From contig JAJYKI010000045.1 of the NCBI GenBank assembly GCA_021788675.1, positions 1-6,076 on the forward strand: DNA of 6,076 nucleotides, given 5' to 3'. Under the pieces are notes generated by a model. It was not told the origin of the DNA, searched no databases, and was given only the letters and a program-made list of their open reading frames with translations. Made by a program: the position numbers and the translations under genes. Shown here one piece after another: positions 1 through 5,878 of the stretch; within the stretch, counting starts at the first letter, position 1, and every line of letters starts with the position of its first letter. The DNA comes from a bacterium. GTDB taxonomy: Bacteria > Patescibacteriota > Saccharimonadia > Saccharimonadales > UBA4665.

Positions 1-1
1 T

Positions 2-1081
2 GAAGGTGAAGTCTATTCTCGGATTTATAAGTTGTGCGAAGACAATTATGACATGATCAAGCAGGCCAAGCCGATAGTAAGTAAGAATTCGATGGGCTAT
101 ACGCTGTGGGAAGTCTGGGATCGTGAAACCGGCATATTTGATTTGACTAAGTTAATTGTCGGTAGCGAAGGAACGCTCGGAATGGTGACTGACGTTAACT
201 TCCGGTTGGTTCCGGCCAGACCGCATTCGGGGCTATTAGTGCTGTTCTTAAAAGACATTGATGATCTGGGTGAACTCATACCGGCCGTGTTGGCTCATCA
301 CCCGGCTACGTTTGAAAGCTTCGATGACCAGACCCTGTGGTTGTCGATTCGTTTCATGCCGAGCTTTTTAAAGCTTTTGGGCTGGAAGCGTTTTATCAAT
401 CTGCTGTTTAGCCTGATTCCTGACGGATTACAGTTACTGCGCGGTATACCGAAACTTATTTTGATGGTCGAGTTCAATGGTCAGACCGAAGCTGAGGTCA
501 GGGCTAAAATTAAGGCTTTGCACTCTGACTTGAAGACAAAGCGAGCCCGTTATGAGATTAACGGTTTTGAAGAAGATGCGACCGAAGGTAAAAGTGAGAA
601 ATTCTGGGTCATGCGCCGCCAGAGCTTCAATTTGTTGCGCAGTAAGGTTAAAGACAAGCACACCGCACCATTCATTGACGACTTGATCGTCAACCCGGAA
701 TACTTAGTTGAATTTTTGCCTAAACTAAGATCGATTATTAAAAAGTATCACTTGTTTGCGACGATTGCCGGACACATGGGCGATGGCAATTTTCATATTA
801 TTCCGCTTATGAAACTTGAGGATAAGAAAGAGCGCGATACGCTGTTGCCGGCCATGAAAGAGGTCAATGATTTGGTTTTGAAATATAAGGGGTCATTGTC
901 GGGTGAGCATAACGACGGATTGGTGCGCGGGCCCTGGCTGGAAGATCAGTTCGGAAAAGACATTGTCGATCTGTTCCGTGACGTTAAGCAAATAATGGAT
1001 CCGAAAAACATCTTCAACCCGCACAAAAAAGCCGACGCGACCTGGGAATTCAGTTATACGCACATAAGGGATCATTTCTAG
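2..1081 (+). CDS. FAD-linked 2-hydroxyacid dehydrogenase (GlcD / D-lactate dehydrogenase family), 5' partial
   Basis: This is the C-terminal 359 residues of a flavoprotein that oxidises a 2-hydroxyacid such as D-lactate, glycolate or 2-hydroxyglutarate. The frame stays open to the left edge (codons from base 2 read EGEVYSRIYK), so the true start lies outside the window and the TTG at 32 is just an internal Leu codon. The end of the FAD-binding (PCMH-type) domain is seen as VGSEGTLGMVTD near 158-193. The FAD-oxidase C-terminal domain follows, with HMGDGNFH (773-796), GEHNDG (902-919) and DPKNIFNP (998-1021). The two His of the first motif and the Glu of the second are the usual metal/substrate ligands of this family, and all are present. 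The protein ends about 19 residues after FNP, so the C-terminal Fe-S domain of the YdiJ-type fused enzymes is absent. A hydrophobic stretch (about 350-460) may help it sit on the membrane. The family call is firm; the substrate is unknown. It lies 55 nt before cyoA on the same strand. Confidence 0.88.
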   Translation, partial: EGEVYSRIYKLCEDNYDMIKQAKPIVSKNSMGYTLWEVWDRETGIFDLTKLIVGSEGTLGMVTDVNFRLVPARPHSGLLVLFLKDIDDLGELIPAVLAHHPATFESFDDQTLWLSIRFMPSFLKLLGWKRFINLLFSLIPDGLQLLRGIPKLILMVEFNGQTEAEVRAKIKALHSDLKTKRARYEINGFEEDATEGKSEKFWVMRRQSFNLLRSKVKDKHTAPFIDDLIVNPEYLVEFLPKLRSIIKKYHLFATIAGHMGDGNFHIIPLMKLEDKKERDTLLPAMKEVNDLVLKYKGSLSGEHNDGLVRGPWLEDQFGKDIVDLFRDVKQIMDPKNIFNPHKKADATWEFSYTHIRDHF

Positions 1082-1083
1082 GA

Positions 1084-1095
1084 AGCGTTAGCGCT
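1084..1095 (+). repeat. Short inverted repeat after the dehydrogenase stop codon
   Basis: AGCG-ttag-CGCT can form a 4-bp stem three bases after the TAG stop. No T-run follows, so this does not look like an intrinsic terminator. Read-through from the dehydrogenase gene into cyoA therefore remains possible. Confidence 0.3.
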
Positions 1096-1096
1096 A

Positions 1097-1105
1097 TGGT
1101 ATGAT
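1097..1105 (+). promoter_or_regulatory. Candidate extended -10 promoter for cyoABCDE
   Basis: TGGTATGAT fits the extended -10 pattern TGnTATAAT with one mismatch in the hexamer (TATGAT at 1100-1105). No good -35 box is seen 16-18 bp upstream (best is TTCTAG at 1076-1081), which extended -10 promoters can tolerate. Transcription would start near 1112, giving a leader of about 25 nt before the cyoA ATG. This is a pattern match only. It is supported by its position in the only non-coding gap ahead of the operon. Confidence 0.45.
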
Positions 1106-1134
1106 GTCTCTAGAGGTTTTATAAGAGACATTAT
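1101..1134 (+). repeat. Imperfect inverted repeat over the cyoA promoter and start region; possible operator or leader hairpin
   Basis: ATGATGTCTCT (1101-1111) pairs with AGAGACATTAT (1124-1134). The inner 8 bp are perfect (1104-1111 with 1124-1131), then comes one G/T mismatch and two more pairs, with a 12-nt spacer. A small perfect palindrome, CTCTAGAG (1108-1115), is nested at the left arm. The left arm overlaps the candidate -10 box and the right arm ends three bases before the cyoA ATG. The repeat could be a repressor/activator site. If transcripts enter from upstream, it could instead be an RNA hairpin covering the weak AAGAGA ribosome-binding sequence. There is no T-run, so a terminator is unlikely. 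Confidence 0.45.
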
Positions 1135-1136
1135 TG

Positions 1137-2018
1137 ATGTTGAGAACAAAAAGACGTTGGTTTGTAGCCCTGGCACTGATTGTGATCGTGGTGCTGAGCG
1201 CGATTTATCTAGCCAACGTTAATATTCCGATCTTAGAGCCTAAGGGCGTTATAGCTGATAAGGAATTTCGTCTGTTAGTCACGGTCACCGTACTCATGAG
1301 TATCGTAGCCCTTCCCGTGTTCGGGTTATTGATCTATATCGTCTGGAAATATAATGAGAAAAACCATACTAAGAAAAAATATTCACCAGATTGGGAAAGC
1401 AATAAGTTTATTGAGGGTACCTGGTGGGCGATTCCAACCATACTCATCGTTATACTATCGGTTATAACATGGAACGCGACCTATGCGCTCAATCCGTATA
1501 ATCCGATCGCCTCAAAAAATAGCACACTGAACGTTCAGGTCATAGCCTTGGACTGGAAGTGGCTGTTTATATATCCCGCATTAAAAGTCGCCACCATTAA
1601 CAAATTAATGCTGCCGGTTAATACCCCGGTTCATTTCTATTTAACCGCCGATGCACCTATGAATTCATTTTGGATTCCACAGTTGTCCGGTCAAATCTAT
1701 GCCATGCCCGGCATGCAGACCCAGTTGTATATTTTAGCCAATCAGCCGGGAGAATATAACGGTTGGTCGGCCAATATTAGCGGCATAGGTTTCGCCGGTA
1801 TGATGTTTAAGGCGGATGTCGTGAGTGCGACGCAGTTTAAGGCCTGGGCTAGCCGGACCGTGTCTAGCGCTCCGGCTCTAAGTTTGGCTCGTTACAATAG
1901 CCTGATTCAGCCGAGCGCTTATGTGAAGACTAGATTCTTCTCCAATCCGGCGACTAACATTTTTAGTCAGACTATTGATAAGTACATGGTTGCGGATTAC
2001 CACGGAGCGGTGCAATAG
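1137..2018 (+). CDS. cyoA: Cytochrome bo3 quinol oxidase subunit II (CyoA)
   Basis: This is subunit II of a proton-pumping quinol oxidase in the cytoplasmic membrane, 293 aa (about 315 in E. coli). Hydrophobic segments lie near residues 9-27, 46-70 and 96-113, followed by an extracytoplasmic cupredoxin-like domain (about 130-229). Diagnostic CyoA stretches are LDWKWLFIYP (138-147), MNSFWIPQLSGQIYAMPGMQ (175-194) and the C-terminal aromatic-rich part FFSNPATNIF (267-276). The protein has no cysteine. The CuA ligands are therefore missing, as expected for a quinol rather than a cytochrome c oxidase. The lipobox Cys of E. coli CyoA is also missing, so the N-terminus is probably an uncleaved anchor or is processed differently. 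The His/Met-rich tail of the E. coli protein is absent. ATG 1137 is preferred over the adjacent TTG at 1134; the only nearby ribosome-binding sequence is weak (AAGAGA at 1123-1128). It is the first gene of the cyo operon. Confidence 0.95.
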   Translation: MLRTKRRWFVALALIVIVVLSAIYLANVNIPILEPKGVIADKEFRLLVTVTVLMSIVALPVFGLLIYIVWKYNEKNHTKKKYSPDWESNKFIEGTWWAIPTILIVILSVITWNATYALNPYNPIASKNSTLNVQVIALDWKWLFIYPALKVATINKLMLPVNTPVHFYLTADAPMNSFWIPQLSGQIYAMPGMQTQLYILANQPGEYNGWSANISGIGFAGMMFKADVVSATQFKAWASRTVSSAPALSLARYNSLIQPSAYVKTRFFSNPATNIFSQTIDKYMVADYHGAVQ

Positions 2019-2020
2019 CT

Positions 2021-4018
2021 ATGATGCATATATTTAATTTGATGGCCAGTTTTTGGTTAGGTCGGTTAAGTTTGAAGGCTCTGCCCCCTAATCCGATCCA
2101 GTGGTTCGGTGCCAGTTTAATTATTTTAGTTCCAGGCATGATAGCCGTATTGCTTACCGTTACGAAACGATGGAAGTGGCTTTATAAAGAGTGGATTACG
2201 ACTCAGGACCCTAAGAAGATCGGCGTCATGTATATTTTGGTAGCGATCGGTATGTTGCTTAGGGGTGGCGCTGACGTAGCATTAATTAAGACCCAACAGG
2301 CTTTATCGGTCGGTGCCAGTCATGGCATCTTAAGCGCCAGCCATTTCCAGCAGATCGTAACCGCCCACGGCACTATAATGATCTTTTTCGTGGCCATGGG
2401 TCTGATGTTCGGCATTATTAATCTTATTGTTCCTTTGCAAATTGGCTCGCGCGACGTGGCCTTTCCGTTCCTGAACGCCACCAGCTTCTGGCTATTTTTC
2501 TTCGGCATGGTGTTGGTTAACGCTTCTTTGGTGCTGGGAGACTTTGCGGCTACCGGCTGGCTGGCTTATCCGCCCCTTAGCGAACTGAGATACTCGCCTA
2601 CCGTTGGCGTCGATTACTGGATTTGGAGCTTGCAGATTGCCGGCGTCGGCAGCTTACTGGCGGCTATTAATTTTATCGTTACAATTCTTAAAATGCGCGT
2701 TAAGGGCATGAATTTTATGAAGATGCCGATGTTTGTCTGGAGCGTACTCGGCTCGATGCTGCTGGTTGCTTTTGCCTTTCCGATTCTTACCGCCACACTG
2801 ACTTTACTGGCTTTGGATCGTAATTTGGGTATGCATTTCTTTACTTCTGGTGCTGGTGGCAATATGATGATGTACGTTAATTTAATCTGGGCATGGGGTC
2901 ATCCCGAAGTCTACATCCTGATATTGCCGGCTTTCGGTGTGTTCTCTGAAGTCGTCGCCACTTACTCGAAAAAGCGTCTGTTCGGGTATACGTCAATGGT
3001 TTGGGCGATCGCCGCAATCGTGCTCTTGTCGTTCATCGTTTGGCTGCATCACTTCTTCACTATGGGCGCCGGTTCGGACGTTAATGCCTTCTTCGGCATC
3101 ATGACCATGATCATAGCCATTCCAACGGGAGTTAAGTTGTTTAATTGGTTGTTTACGATGTATAGGGGAAAGATCAGGCTTGATTCGCCGATGCTGTGGT
3201 TTATCGGGTTTGTGGTTATATTCACGATCGGGGGTATGGCCGGCGTATTGATGGCCGTTCCGCCGATAGACTTTCAATTACATAACAGTTTGTTCCTGGT
3301 AGCACATTTCCATATGATGATTGTCGGCGGGGTGGTGTTTGCCGATTTCGCGGCGATTACGTATTGGTTCCCCAAAATATTCGGTTTCAAACTTAACGAA
3401 ACTTTGGGTCGTTGGGTTTTCTGGCTGTGGCTGGTCGGATTTTTGATGTCGTTTATTCCTCTGTATATTTTGGGCTTTATGGGTGCCACCAGACGACTGG
3501 ACCACTATAGCGCATCATTGGGCTGGCAGCAGCTGTTCATAGTTTCCGGCATCGGGGCGGCCCTAATTGGTGCCGGAGTCGGCGTACAATTGCTACAGTT
3601 TGCCTATAGTATCTATAAACGTAAAGACAATCGTGATAAGACCGGCGATCCTTGGGACGGTCGTAGTCTCGAATGGTCACTACCCTCGCCCGTGCCTTTT
3701 TACAACTTCGCGCGCCTTCCTGAAGTCAGCAGTCGTGACGCTTTCTGGGAAGCTAAGAAGTCCCGTCTTAAAGACAGGCGTAAATACGAAGACATTGAAA
3801 TTCCTAAGAATACACCGCTGGCTTTCATGATAGCCGCACTGGCTTTCATATTCGCCTTTACGGTCGTTTGGCATATCTGGTGGCTGGCAGTCATTGCCTT
3901 ACTAAGTATCATTACGTTAATTATTGTCCGGTCGATGGATGAACAGACCGACTATATATTGAAGGCCAGTGAAGTTGAAAAGCTGGACAGCCTGTACTTG
4001 AAAGGAGCCAAGCTATGA
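2021..4018 (+). CDS. cyoB: Cytochrome bo3 quinol oxidase subunit I (CyoB), catalytic subunit
   Basis: This is the heme-copper catalytic subunit that reduces O2 to water and pumps protons, 665 aa (663 in E. coli). From M1 = 2021, the key residues fall at a constant +10 from E. coli numbering. The quinone-site residues are R81, D85, H108 and Q111. Low-spin heme ligands are H116 and H431, and the heme O ligand is H429. CuB ligands are H294, H343 and H344, with the cross-linking Tyr Y298 in WGHPEVYILILP. The D-channel is D145, N152 and E296, and the K-channel Lys is K372. The heme-propionate Arg pair is R491/R492. The rest is a many-helix membrane protein with the CyoB-type C-terminal extension (GDPWDGRSLEW, PFYNFA). 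The gene starts 2 nt after the cyoA stop. ATG 2021 and ATG 2024 are both possible starts, with GGAG at 2004-2007 as a rather distant ribosome-binding site. The end overlaps cyoC by 4 nt. All the residues checked support an active enzyme. Confidence 0.98.
   Translation: MMHIFNLMASFWLGRLSLKALPPNPIQWFGASLIILVPGMIAVLLTVTKRWKWLYKEWITTQDPKKIGVMYILVAIGMLLRGGADVALIKTQQALSVGASHGILSASHFQQIVTAHGTIMIFFVAMGLMFGIINLIVPLQIGSRDVAFPFLNATSFWLFFFGMVLVNASLVLGDFAATGWLAYPPLSELRYSPTVGVDYWIWSLQIAGVGSLLAAINFIVTILKMRVKGMNFMKMPMFVWSVLGSMLLVAFAFPILTATLTLLALDRNLGMHFFTSGAGGNMMMYVNLIWAWGHPEVYILILPAFGVFSEVVATYSKKRLFGYTSMVWAIAAIVLLSFIVWLHHFFTMGAGSDVNAFFGIMTMIIAIPTGVKLFNWLFTMYRGKIRLDSPMLWFIGFVVIFTIGGMAGVLMAVPPIDFQLHNSLFLVAHFHMMIVGGVVFADFAAITYWFPKIFGFKLNETLGRWVFWLWLVGFLMSFIPLYILGFMGATRRLDHYSASLGWQQLFIVSGIGAALIGAGVGVQLLQFAYSIYKRKDNRDKTGDPWDGRSLEWSLPSPVPFYNFARLPEVSSRDAFWEAKKSRLKDRRKYEDIEIPKNTPLAFMIAALAFIFAFTVVWHIWWLAVIALLSIITLIIVRSMDEQTDYILKASEVEKLDSLYLKGAKL
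4001..4007 (+). promoter_or_regulatory. Strong ribosome-binding site for cyoC
   Basis: AAAGGAG sits 7 nt before the ATG at 4015, inside the cyoB 3' end. It is the best Shine-Dalgarno match in the operon. It fixes the cyoC start at the ATGA overlap with the cyoB stop. Confidence 0.75.
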
Positions 4019-4632
4019 GCGAAGCAGCCGGCGAACTGAAGATCACCAACGAGCTGATCGCCAAGTACGATAAAGATACTAAGACCGTATTTGGCTTCTG
4101 GGTCTATCTGATGACTGATTGCGTACTGTTCGCCAGTCTGTTTGCCGTATTTGCTGTTTTAAGACATAACACTTACGGCGGGCCAACGGCTCAGAACCTG
4201 TTTAGTTTGCCTTACGTCATGCTTGAGACCATGGCGCTTTTAACCAGTAGTTTTACGGCCGGACTGGCTTTGTTAAGTGCGCAAAGAAAAAGACTTAAGC
4301 ATACTCTTTTCTGGTTCGGTGTTACGTTTACGCTGGGGCTGACATTTCTGGTCTTGGAGTTAGCTGAGTTTTCGCGTTTTGTAGCTCAGGGCGACAGTTG
4401 GCGCCGGAGTGGTTTTTTGTCTTCATACTTTACTTTGGTCGGCACGCACGGCTTGCATATAACAATCGGGCTAATTTGGATGATTGTTATGATGGTATTT
4501 ATTCTTAAACGTGGGCTTAACGATACGACGCTGAAACGGATTAGAATGCTGAGTCTGTTCTGGCACTTCTTGGATGTGGTCTGGATATTTATTTTTACGA
4601 TCGTTTATCTATTTGGAGTATTGGGCGTATGA
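4015..4632 (+). CDS. cyoC: Cytochrome bo3 quinol oxidase subunit III (CyoC)
   Basis: This is a 205-aa membrane subunit (204 in E. coli) of the heme-copper oxidase subunit III family, with five predicted helices. It carries no cofactor and supports assembly and stability of the CyoAB core. Recognisable stretches are VFGFWVYLMTDCVLFASLFA (25-44), YGGPTAQNLF (54-63), RSGFLSSYFTLVGTHGLHIT (131-150) and LFWHFLDVVWIFIFT (181-195). Conserved polar residues of the family visible here include E71, E115, H145, H148 and H184. The N-terminal extension is rich in charged residues and lacks the His cluster of E. coli CyoC. The start ATG overlaps the cyoB stop (ATGA at 4015-4018) and follows a strong ribosome-binding site. 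The stop overlaps cyoD in the same way. Confidence 0.96.
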   Translation: MSEAAGELKITNELIAKYDKDTKTVFGFWVYLMTDCVLFASLFAVFAVLRHNTYGGPTAQNLFSLPYVMLETMALLTSSFTAGLALLSAQRKRLKHTLFWFGVTFTLGLTFLVLELAEFSRFVAQGDSWRRSGFLSSYFTLVGTHGLHITIGLIWMIVMMVFILKRGLNDTTLKRIRMLSLFWHFLDVVWIFIFTIVYLFGVLGV

Positions 4633-5024
4633 AAAATAATAGTAGAAACGAAGCCGTTGACGTGATGGTTTCGATGCACCAGCCGGAGGAAGCGACGCTC
4701 AAGAAGTATGTAATCGGCTTTGTCGGTTCACTGGTGCTGACTTTCAGCGCCTACCTACTGACCCAGTACGGAGCAATGAATAAGCCGGTTATGGTGATTA
4801 TTTTGGCTGTCCTGGCACTTTCCCAGTTCGTGCTCCAATTAGTTTATTTTCTACATGTCGGCAAGGAATTCAGTCCCCGGCTTAAGCTCTTGGTGACAAT
4901 ATTTATGGTTATGATCGTATTTATTCTGGTAGCCGGATCGATCTGGATAATGAATAATCTTAACGGTCGTATGATGACCCATAGTAATATGGTTAAATAT
5001 ATGAATAGTCAGGATGGACTCTAA
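4629..5024 (+). CDS. cyoD: Cytochrome bo3 quinol oxidase subunit IV (CyoD)
   Basis: This is a small accessory membrane subunit of 131 aa (109 in E. coli) with three hydrophobic helices near residues 27-46, 52-76 and 85-108. The family is shown by VYFLHVGKE (72-80), which matches the CFLHM region of E. coli CyoD, and by VAGSIWIMNNLNGRMM (101-116), close to VGSIWIMWNLNYNMM. It is thought to help assemble or stabilise the CuB site of subunit I. Both ends are longer than in E. coli: a polar N-terminus of about 26 residues, and about 13 residues after MMTH. The start ATG overlaps the cyoC stop (ATGA at 4629-4632), and GGAG at 4615-4618 lies 10 nt upstream. Met codons at residues 13 and 16 are weaker start options. 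Confidence 0.93.
   Translation: MKNNSRNEAVDVMVSMHQPEEATLKKYVIGFVGSLVLTFSAYLLTQYGAMNKPVMVIILAVLALSQFVLQLVYFLHVGKEFSPRLKLLVTIFMVMIVFILVAGSIWIMNNLNGRMMTHSNMVKYMNSQDGL
5011..5014 (+). promoter_or_regulatory. Ribosome-binding site for cyoE
   Basis: AGGA lies 9 nt before the ATG at 5024, inside the end of cyoD. It supports the start that shares one base with the cyoD stop (TAATG at 5022-5026). Confidence 0.5.
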
Positions 5025-5866
5025 TGCTTAGGCAGTATTGGATTTTAGCTAAACCCGGCATTGTCGCCGGTAATCTTATGACCGCGATCGCCGGATATCT
5101 GTTTGCCAGCCATTTATCATTCGATGTCACCAATTTTATTCTTAGTATGCTTGGTTTTGCATTTGTCATTGCCTCTTCAAGCGTCGTCAATAACCTTTAT
5201 GATCGTGATGTTGACAAGGCCATGGAGCGGACGCGGACCAGGCCTACGGCAAGCGGTGCTATTTCTATGAAAAGCGGTTCGGTTTATGCTTTGGTCTTAG
5301 CTGTTTTGGGTTTTGGTTTATTGGCCGTATTCGCCAATCTGACAACGGTCATATTAGGGGCCTTGGGTTTTGTCATATATGCGGCCGTTTATACCCCGCT
5401 AAAACGTAAAACTTATCATGCGACGTTTATCGGTGGATTTGCCGGGGCGATGCCGCTAATGGGCGGCTATACGGCCTTTACCGGACGCATTGACGTAGTT
5501 ACTTTAGTGCTTGGGATGATGATGCTGATGTGGCAGTTGCCGCACTTCTATGCCTTGGCGCTTATGCATAAAAAAGATTATGCCAAGGCTAAGATTCCAA
5601 CCGTATCTATAGTACTCGGTAAGCGCATGACCATTTATTTCATGCTTTTTTATACCCTGATGTTCGTACTGTTCAACTCCTTATTGTACCGTTATATATA
5701 TTTCCCGCGCATATATATAGTCAGTTCGACTTGTTTGTGCGTGCTTTGGGCATGGTTCAGTGCCCAGGGATTAAGGTTGAAACCGGTTAATAATTGGGCT
5801 CAATCATCTTTTTTGATGTCTTTAGTGATACTGGTTTTTATGTCGGTCTTTATAGGTATCTACTAG
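5024..5866 (+). CDS. cyoE: Protoheme IX farnesyltransferase (heme O synthase, CyoE/CtaB)
   Basis: This is a UbiA-family integral membrane prenyltransferase, 280 aa, that adds a farnesyl group to heme b to make heme O, the high-spin heme of CyoB. The N-terminal LAKPGIVAGNLMTAIAGY (8-25) is typical of the family. The prenyl-diphosphate/Mg2+ site is NNLYDRDVDKAMERTRTRP (56-74), with Asp at 60, 62 and 64. Other family stretches are YTPLKRKT (123-130), GAMPLMGGYTA (141-151) and WQLPHFYALALMHKKDY (170-186), followed by KIPTVSIVLGKR (190-201). Hydrophobic helices run to the C-terminus. The start overlaps the cyoD stop by one base. It is the last gene of the operon and ends 5 nt before the convergent kinase gene. 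No downstream heme A synthase (CtaA) is seen, which fits a bo-type rather than aa3-type enzyme. Confidence 0.96.
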   Translation: MLRQYWILAKPGIVAGNLMTAIAGYLFASHLSFDVTNFILSMLGFAFVIASSSVVNNLYDRDVDKAMERTRTRPTASGAISMKSGSVYALVLAVLGFGLLAVFANLTTVILGALGFVIYAAVYTPLKRKTYHATFIGGFAGAMPLMGGYTAFTGRIDVVTLVLGMMMLMWQLPHFYALALMHKKDYAKAKIPTVSIVLGKRMTIYFMLFYTLMFVLFNSLLYRYIYFPRIYIVSSTCLCVLWAWFSAQGLRLKPVNNWAQSSFLMSLVILVFMSVFIGIY

Positions 5867-5868
5867 CA

Positions 5869-5878
5869 GGCTTAAGCC
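5869..5878. repeat. 10-bp perfect palindrome between convergent gene ends
   Basis: GGCTTAAGCC lies across the 5-nt gap between the cyoE stop and the stop of the opposite-strand kinase, and contains that stop codon. As RNA it gives only a 3-bp stem with a TTAA loop and no T-run on either side. It is therefore not a convincing intrinsic terminator, though it is the only symmetrical element at the junction. Confidence 0.3.

Noticed and set aside
32..34. TTG as the start of the FAD-linked dehydrogenase
   Set aside because: The frame is open upstream to the window edge and the family's FAD-binding domain is mostly missing, so the gene starts outside the window and this is an internal Leu codon.
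1084..1095. Intrinsic terminator after the dehydrogenase gene
   Set aside because: The stem is only 4 bp and no T-run follows.
2993..3505. Opposite-strand open frames inside cyoB
   Set aside because: They are low-complexity shadows of a strongly conserved gene, with no recognisable domain and no ribosome-binding context.
3567..3830. Second + strand open frame within cyoB
   Set aside because: It overlaps conserved CyoB sequence (GDPWDGRSLEW, PFYNFARLP) in another frame and resembles no known protein.
5693..5719. 9-bp AT inverted repeat (TATATATAT / ATATATATA, 9-nt spacer)
   Set aside because: It lies inside cyoE and encodes the ordinary run YIYFPRIYI; alternating TA codons explain the symmetry, and no promoter or terminator context is present.
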